The notes below the pieces were generated by a model, which was not told the origin of the DNA, did no database searches, and worked only from the letters and a program-made list of their open reading frames with translations. From assembly GCA_963752755.1 (NCBI GenBank), contig CAVVZJ010000001.1, positions 1,674,001 through 1,738,000 of the forward strand: a stretch of DNA of 64,000 bases, written 5' to 3'. The stretch is from CAVVZJ01 sp963752755. GTDB taxonomy: Bacteria > Planctomycetota > Planctomycetia > Isosphaerales > Isosphaeraceae. Position 1 is the stretch's first letter. Each line of letters begins with the position of its first letter. A program made the position numbers and the translations under genes. This document shows positions 59,790-64,000 of this stretch, in pieces.

Positions 59790-60812
59790 TCAGTACGCAT
59801 CCGCGGAGATCGTCTCGCCGAGGGCGCGTGTGCTCAAGGAGGTGTACGTCTTCGGCGAGATCGTCTGCTTGATGAAGCGGACGGAGCCGTCCCCCATGGC
59901 GAAGTTAGCGCCGCCGGGGTGGAAGCTCTTGTAGCCGAAGTTGTAAGTCTGGTTCCGGTAGCAGTGCGGACAACCGATCGTATTCAGGCAGTTGATGTTG
60001 CAGGTCGATCCATCGCTGTCGATCTGGCCATCTTTGAGGTTGGTCCGGTAGTTCATCGGGATGATGGAGGTGCCCCAGAGTCCGTCAGGATTGACCCAGA
60101 GCATGGCGCCGTTGTAGTTGGGTGAGTTTTCCCCGAGGGCGAACGTGTTGCTGGTACCGTCGATGATGTCGGCGATCTTGATGGTCTTGGCGTCGCTGCA
60201 CTCGCCGTACAGGCCGGTGAAGGTGCCGGCGCAGCCCCAGTTGAAGCCGGGGTCGCTGCTCCAGCGGTCCCAGGCGGGGTTGCCGGTCTTGATGTCGCCG
60301 GCATTGTAGGAGTAGTTGGTCGCGCCGCCCTGGAACTTGGCGCCGAGGCCACCCGGTCCCTCAATCGTGACCCACTGGAGGTTGGGGACCTGCTGGCCGA
60401 AGACCGAATCCGAGGGGCAGTAGTAGCTATTGATGACCGCGCGGTAAACCGTCACGTTCGGGTAGCAGGCGTTACATGAATAGAAGTTGATCGAATTGTA
60501 GAGCGGTTGCTGCTCGATCTGGGGAAGAATCGACATATGGAGGCTCCACCAGGGGCCGCTCCACCAGCCGTTGTAGCCATTGGGCCGGCAGCAGGCGTTG
60601 TTGCCCCCGCTATTGCCACCCGGCGGGAAGGTGCCAACCTGGTCGTGGTAAGAGTGTGTGGCCAGGGCGAGCTGCTTGAGGTTGTTCGTGCACTGCGCCC
60701 GACGAGCCGCTTCCCGGGCCGCCTGGACTGCTGGCAAGAGCAACGCGATCAGCACCCCGATGATGGCGATCACGACGAGCAACTCGATCAGCGTGAATCC
60801 ACGTCGCCGCAT
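59790..60812 (-). CDS. DUF1559 family type IV pilin-like protein
   Basis: A 340-residue protein with a prepilin N-terminus (RRRGFTLIELLVVIAIIGVL; cleavage before F6) and the DUF1559 hallmark LLPAVQAAREAARRAQCTNN followed by LKQLALATHSYHD. The body carries YYCPSDS, TNYSYNAGD, GTSNTFALGE and the C-terminal FHPGGANFAMGDGSVRFIKQ. Twelve or so cysteines are unusual in number. GGAGG six bases before ATG is strong. DUF1559 proteins are hugely expanded in planctomycetes; their function is unknown, with pseudopilin-like assembly a reasonable inference. Confidence 0.95.
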   Translation of the reverse strand: MRRRGFTLIELLVVIAIIGVLIALLLPAVQAAREAARRAQCTNNLKQLALATHSYHDQVGTFPPGGNSGGNNACCRPNGYNGWWSGPWWSLHMSILPQIEQQPLYNSINFYSCNACYPNVTVYRAVINSYYCPSDSVFGQQVPNLQWVTIEGPGGLGAKFQGGATNYSYNAGDIKTGNPAWDRWSSDPGFNWGCAGTFTGLYGECSDAKTIKIADIIDGTSNTFALGENSPNYNGAMLWVNPDGLWGTSIIPMNYRTNLKDGQIDSDGSTCNINCLNTIGCPHCYRNQTYNFGYKSFHPGGANFAMGDGSVRFIKQTISPKTYTSLSTRALGETISADAY

Positions 60813-61288
60813 GGCCTACCTCCGAACACAGGGGGGGTAACTGGCATGGACCCTTGAGAGGATGACGACCCGAAAATAGCGGTAGCAGTGCGATCGACAA
60901 TCGACATTGAGCACTTCCACCCAGTTGTTCTGTATCTGATCCGGATCTGGTGGTCAAGGATCTCTTGATCAGGCACGTGAATTTTCGGCGAGGAATTCCA
61001 ACAAGAAAGGAAACCCTGTTTTCGAAGGTTTTCAATAATATGCAAATATTTATATTATTGGTTCGCATTGTCCACCCTGATTGAGACGAGGTGGTCGGGT
61101 AGTCTTGACCAGGTGCGTTTGGAGAGCGAACGATCGGCGTGGCCGAGCCGGCCAGGACCGGCGCCGACTCGCCGTCTGCACTGGATGAAGCGGCGGACTG
61201 CTGATAAGATCCAGCATGCCAGGAACTTCGGCACCCGTTGGGCCGTCGTCCGGCGGGTCGGAATGGTTGGTTGGGAGGCATCTTCGCG
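60813..61288. other. AT-rich divergent region upstream of DUF1559
   Basis: About 475 bases without a gene. At 61033-61060 a nine-base inverted repeat CAATAATAT/ATATTATTG with a ten-base AT-rich spacer stands out in this GC-rich genome and could be promoter or operator DNA for the leftward DUF1559 gene. Confidence 0.45.
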
Positions 61289-62347
61289 TTGGGGGCTTCG
61301 AAGAACCAGCGATTGCGCGTCGGTGTCATTGGCCTGGGGCGGCTCTGGGAAGCCCGGCACAAGCCGGCGCTCTCCCGGTTGGTCGATCACTTCCAGGTCG
61401 TGGCTGTTTACGACCAGGTCAACCTTCGTGGCGAGCTGGAGGCCCGCCAGCTTGGATGTACGGCGGCGGAGGGGCTGGTCGAGCTGTTCAGTCGCCCGGA
61501 CGTGGACGTAATCTACTTCCTGACACACCAGTGGTTTGGGCTCCACCCACTGGCGCTGGCGTGCGAGCATCGCAAGCCGATCTTCTGCGCCTTGCCGGCC
61601 GCCGCCGAACCTCAGGGGCTTGAAGGGCTGGCCGACGCGATCCGGCAGAGCGGGACCGTCTTCATGCCGGAGCTGCCGCGTCGTTACTACCCGGCCACGC
61701 TCCGGCTCTGCGAACTGCTGGCGACCCGCCTCGGGCGCCCGACGTTGGTCCTGGGCCATGCGCGGCTTTTCGGGTTCGATCGCTACAGCGAGCCCGGTCC
61801 GACCACCCAGCTGGCTCCCGGCTCGCTCCTGATCGACCCCGGCGGCAACCTTGTCGATTGGTGCCGGTTCATCTTCCAGGCTGATCCGGTCGCTGTGCAG
61901 GGATGCGGGATTGAGCCTGACTACGAAGGTCTGACCCTCGAATTTGCTGGGGGTGGCCTGGCGCAGATCGGAGTCAGCCGGTATCACCGCTCGCAGTGGG
62001 GCGAGGCGAGCCGGTTCCTGCCCCAGCCCGGCTTCCAGGTCTTCGCGGAGCGCGGTGCGGCCTGGCTGGAAATGCCCGACCGGATCCAGTGGACCGACGC
62101 CGAGGGGGTTCACGAGGAGCGGCTCCCCATGGAGCCGACGATCGGCGAACAGCTCGGCGACCACTTCTACCGGCTCGTCCACGGTGAGCCATCGCTGGCC
62201 ACGACGCTCGACGACGCGCTGGCGGTGGCCCGGCTGGTGGTAGCGCTCCGGGAGAGTCGGCAGCAAGGACGAAGGATCGCACTCGGGACGACCGGGAAGG
62301 GGCACCAGGATGAGCCCGCTGTGGAGAGTGGCCCGGGGACGCGCTGA
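61289..62347 (+). CDS. Divergent Gfo/Idh/MocA-family protein lacking the EKP lysine
   Basis: A protein of about 352 residues. The Rossmann part is clear (RLRVGVIGLGRLWEARHKPA, VVAVYDQVNLRGELEARQLG, DVDVIYFLTHQWFGLHPLAL), but the usual EKP motif reads PIFCALPAAAEPQ, so the catalytic lysine is missing. The C-terminal part (LIDPGGNLVDWCRFIFQADP) keeps the GGxxxD-like substrate segment. TTG 61289 is chosen because GGGAGG lies ten bases upstream and little conserved sequence precedes it. The 3' end overlaps the next gene by 38 bases. It may be a non-catalytic or altered-chemistry relative. Confidence 0.72.
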   Translation: MGASKNQRLRVGVIGLGRLWEARHKPALSRLVDHFQVVAVYDQVNLRGELEARQLGCTAAEGLVELFSRPDVDVIYFLTHQWFGLHPLALACEHRKPIFCALPAAAEPQGLEGLADAIRQSGTVFMPELPRRYYPATLRLCELLATRLGRPTLVLGHARLFGFDRYSEPGPTTQLAPGSLLIDPGGNLVDWCRFIFQADPVAVQGCGIEPDYEGLTLEFAGGGLAQIGVSRYHRSQWGEASRFLPQPGFQVFAERGAAWLEMPDRIQWTDAEGVHEERLPMEPTIGEQLGDHFYRLVHGEPSLATTLDDALAVARLVVALRESRQQGRRIALGTTGKGHQDEPAVESGPGTR

Positions 62348-64000
62348 GGTCGCGGCCTGGGCGGCGGTGGCGCTGGCCGCGCTGGTCGGCCTGACACTGA
62401 TGAATGACACCATCCGTCACGCCTCGGCGACCTACGACGAGGTCGCCTACCTTCGCGTCGCGGCACGATGGTGGCGGACCGGCGAGCAGGCGTCGATCAG
62501 CCGGATGGGATCGCCGCTGACCTTCTGGAAGCTCCAGCAAGGGCCCGTCCTCTGGCTGGTCGATCGGAGCGGTCACGCGGACTGGATTGAGGACCCGATC
62601 GCGCACCAGGCGACCTTGCTGACGTGGGTCCGCCTGGGCTCGCTCTGGATCTGGGTCGTGGCCCTGTGGCTAACCGCCTTCTGGGCGCGAAGGCTCCACG
62701 GCCCCTGGGCCATGACCTTCGCGGCCTGGCTGTTCGTCCTGAGTCCAAACCTGCTGGCACACGGGTCGCTCATCACGATGGAAATGCCGCTGGTGGCCGC
62801 CTCGACGGCGATGCTGATAGCTTTCTGGGCGTTCCTCCAGTCGGGACATCGTCGCGACTTCCAGGCGTCGGCGGTGCTGGGCGGTCTCGCCTTCTCGTGC
62901 AAGTTCACGGCGGTCGTCTTCGTGCCGATCCTGGCCCTGGTCTGGTGGGTCTGCCTCTGCCAGACGGGAGAGTGTCGGCGGCTCGCCGCCCTGGGGCGCG
63001 TAGTGGCCGGCATGCTGGGTTTCGTGGCGATTCTGCTGGCAACAGACCTCGCCTTGACCGGCCTCGCGACGATCCCACCCAGCGAGACGCGTGGTCCCCA
63101 CCCTTCGCTCGAAACCCGACTTCCGACGAGGTTGCGGCCGGTCGTCGGGTCCCTGATCGAGACACCCTGGCCACAGGACTGGGTCGCCTTCGCGGTCCAG
63201 GTGCGCCACCAGGCGTCGGGAGGGCCAAGCTACCTGCTGGGCGAGCGTCGGATGCGGGGGTGGTGGTATTACTATCTGGTGGCCCTGGCGGTGAAGATGC
63301 CGTTGTCGGTTGGGTTGCTCCTGCTGTTGAGGCTCATCGTCGGACGTCGGCTGGACCCATCGAGGCGGGGAAGGATGTTGTTATGGGTGATCGGAGCGTT
63401 CCTGGTCGTCGCGTGCGTCGGGTCGCGCCGAAATTACGGGGTCCGCTATTTGCTGCCCGTGGCGCCGCTGGCGATCGTCTGGGTCGCCGCGCTGGCAAAA
63501 CGGCCGGGATGGAGCCGGCGGTTGGCGGTCATCGGGATACTCGGACAGGCGGCTGGCGGTCGGGTCGATCCATCCGTATGAGCTGTCGTACTTCAACCGG
63601 CTTGGTGGTGGAACGGTGGGCGGGCGACGGGTGCTGGCGGATTCGAACCTCGACTGGGGTCAAGGGGCGCGAACGCTGGCGCAGCTCCAGGCGCGTCGGT
63701 CGGCGTTCCGTGACCTGACCCTCTACGCCTTCGGAGCAACGGACCCGGCCCATTACGGGGTCGTGGGCGTCCGGCACGTCATCGACGCCGGCTCCGAGCA
63801 TCCGGGACTTCCGGAGCGACTGGAGGCGGAGACGACCTACCTCGGCGTCTCCGCGTCGCTCCTCTGGGGCCCCTGGGGACCGGCCGGCTACTTCCGCGAC
63901 CTGGAGGGACAGGCGCCGATCGCGATGACCGCGGACGGGACCATCGCGATCTACCGGAACGCGGACCGGAAACGGACCCAGTTCGTCCGGCTCAGGGTAG
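62310..64000 (+). CDS. GT39-like membrane glycosyltransferase, frameshifted, truncated by window
   Basis: A polytopic membrane protein with many hydrophobic helices. The N-terminal segment has the catalytic-type acidic pair in ATYDEVAYL (Asp43-Glu44), typical of dolichyl-phosphate-mannose-type transferases. Further motifs are LSPNLLAHGSLITMEMPLVA, GLAFSCKFTAVVF and SRRNYGVRYLLPVAPLAIVW. A frame change near 63560 leads to SIHPYELSYFNRLGGGTVGG, LADSNLDWGQGARTL and a soluble C-terminal domain still open at base 64000. It uses lipid-linked or nucleotide sugars on the outer face of the membrane by analogy. Start ATG 62310 lies inside the preceding gene. Confidence 0.85.

Overview
The window is high-GC bacterial DNA that reads as a member of the Planctomycetota, most likely Isosphaeraceae-like. 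The reasons are a DUF1559 prepilin-type protein beside a small lipoprotein, Gfo/Idh/MocA oxidoreductases with Tat signals, a formylglycine sulfatase, a PhoD-like phosphatase, ELWxxDGT/FG-GAP surface repeats, Uma2 proteins, a planctomycete-style 16S 5' end, and two members of a basic 'GKARSxxNAxKHGL' protein family. Phylum is an inference; family is a guess.

Layout: 0.2-5.4 kb is a leftward set of catabolic or secreted proteins (Gfo/Idh, Yellow/MRJP-like, DUF2892, an FAD protein). 6-12.9 kb carries a paralogous-family gene and then a rightward lipB-lipA-uma2-pepP-accB-accC run (lipoate and fatty-acid synthesis), followed by a phosphofructokinase with pyrophosphate-type residues. 14.2-20 kb is a linked 16S-23S-5S operon with no tRNA in the spacers. 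20.2-28.5 kb is a leftward housekeeping block, in transcription order csrA, aroF, tpiA, secG, yicC, gmk, rpoZ, ftsK. 28.9-40 kb holds an ArsR regulator, a desulforedoxin-like peptide, an FHA-GGEEF diguanylate cyclase overlapping a CPBP protease, tyrS, a second Uma2, a second Gfo/Idh, an LpxL-like acyltransferase and the second family paralog. 40.3-42.8 kb is an accessory island of lower GC that looks like integron gene cassettes without an integrase, densely invaded by palindromic repeats. 42.8-64 kb carries a hexapeptide acyltransferase, PhoD phosphatase, sulfatase, hybrid histidine kinase, a 1287-residue ELWxxDGT/FG-GAP protein, an HD-GYP protein, an MFS transporter, a sugar-binding lipoprotein, the DUF1559/lipoprotein pair, an unusual Gfo/Idh protein and a GT39 glycosyltransferase cut by the window end.

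Two cross-cutting observations matter most. First, at least a dozen genes, including ones that should be essential (tyrS, ftsK, lipB, pfk), are broken by single apparent frameshifts about every 4-5 kb, which is best explained by indel errors in the assembly; such genes are given here as one interrupted CDS. Second, the 40.3-42.2 kb region contains a well-formed attC-like site, matching core sites at cassette boundaries and cassette-like ORFs, which points to a cluster of attC sites lacking integrase. Several unrelated families of REP-like inverted repeats also sit between genes, often just after stop codons of convergent pairs.
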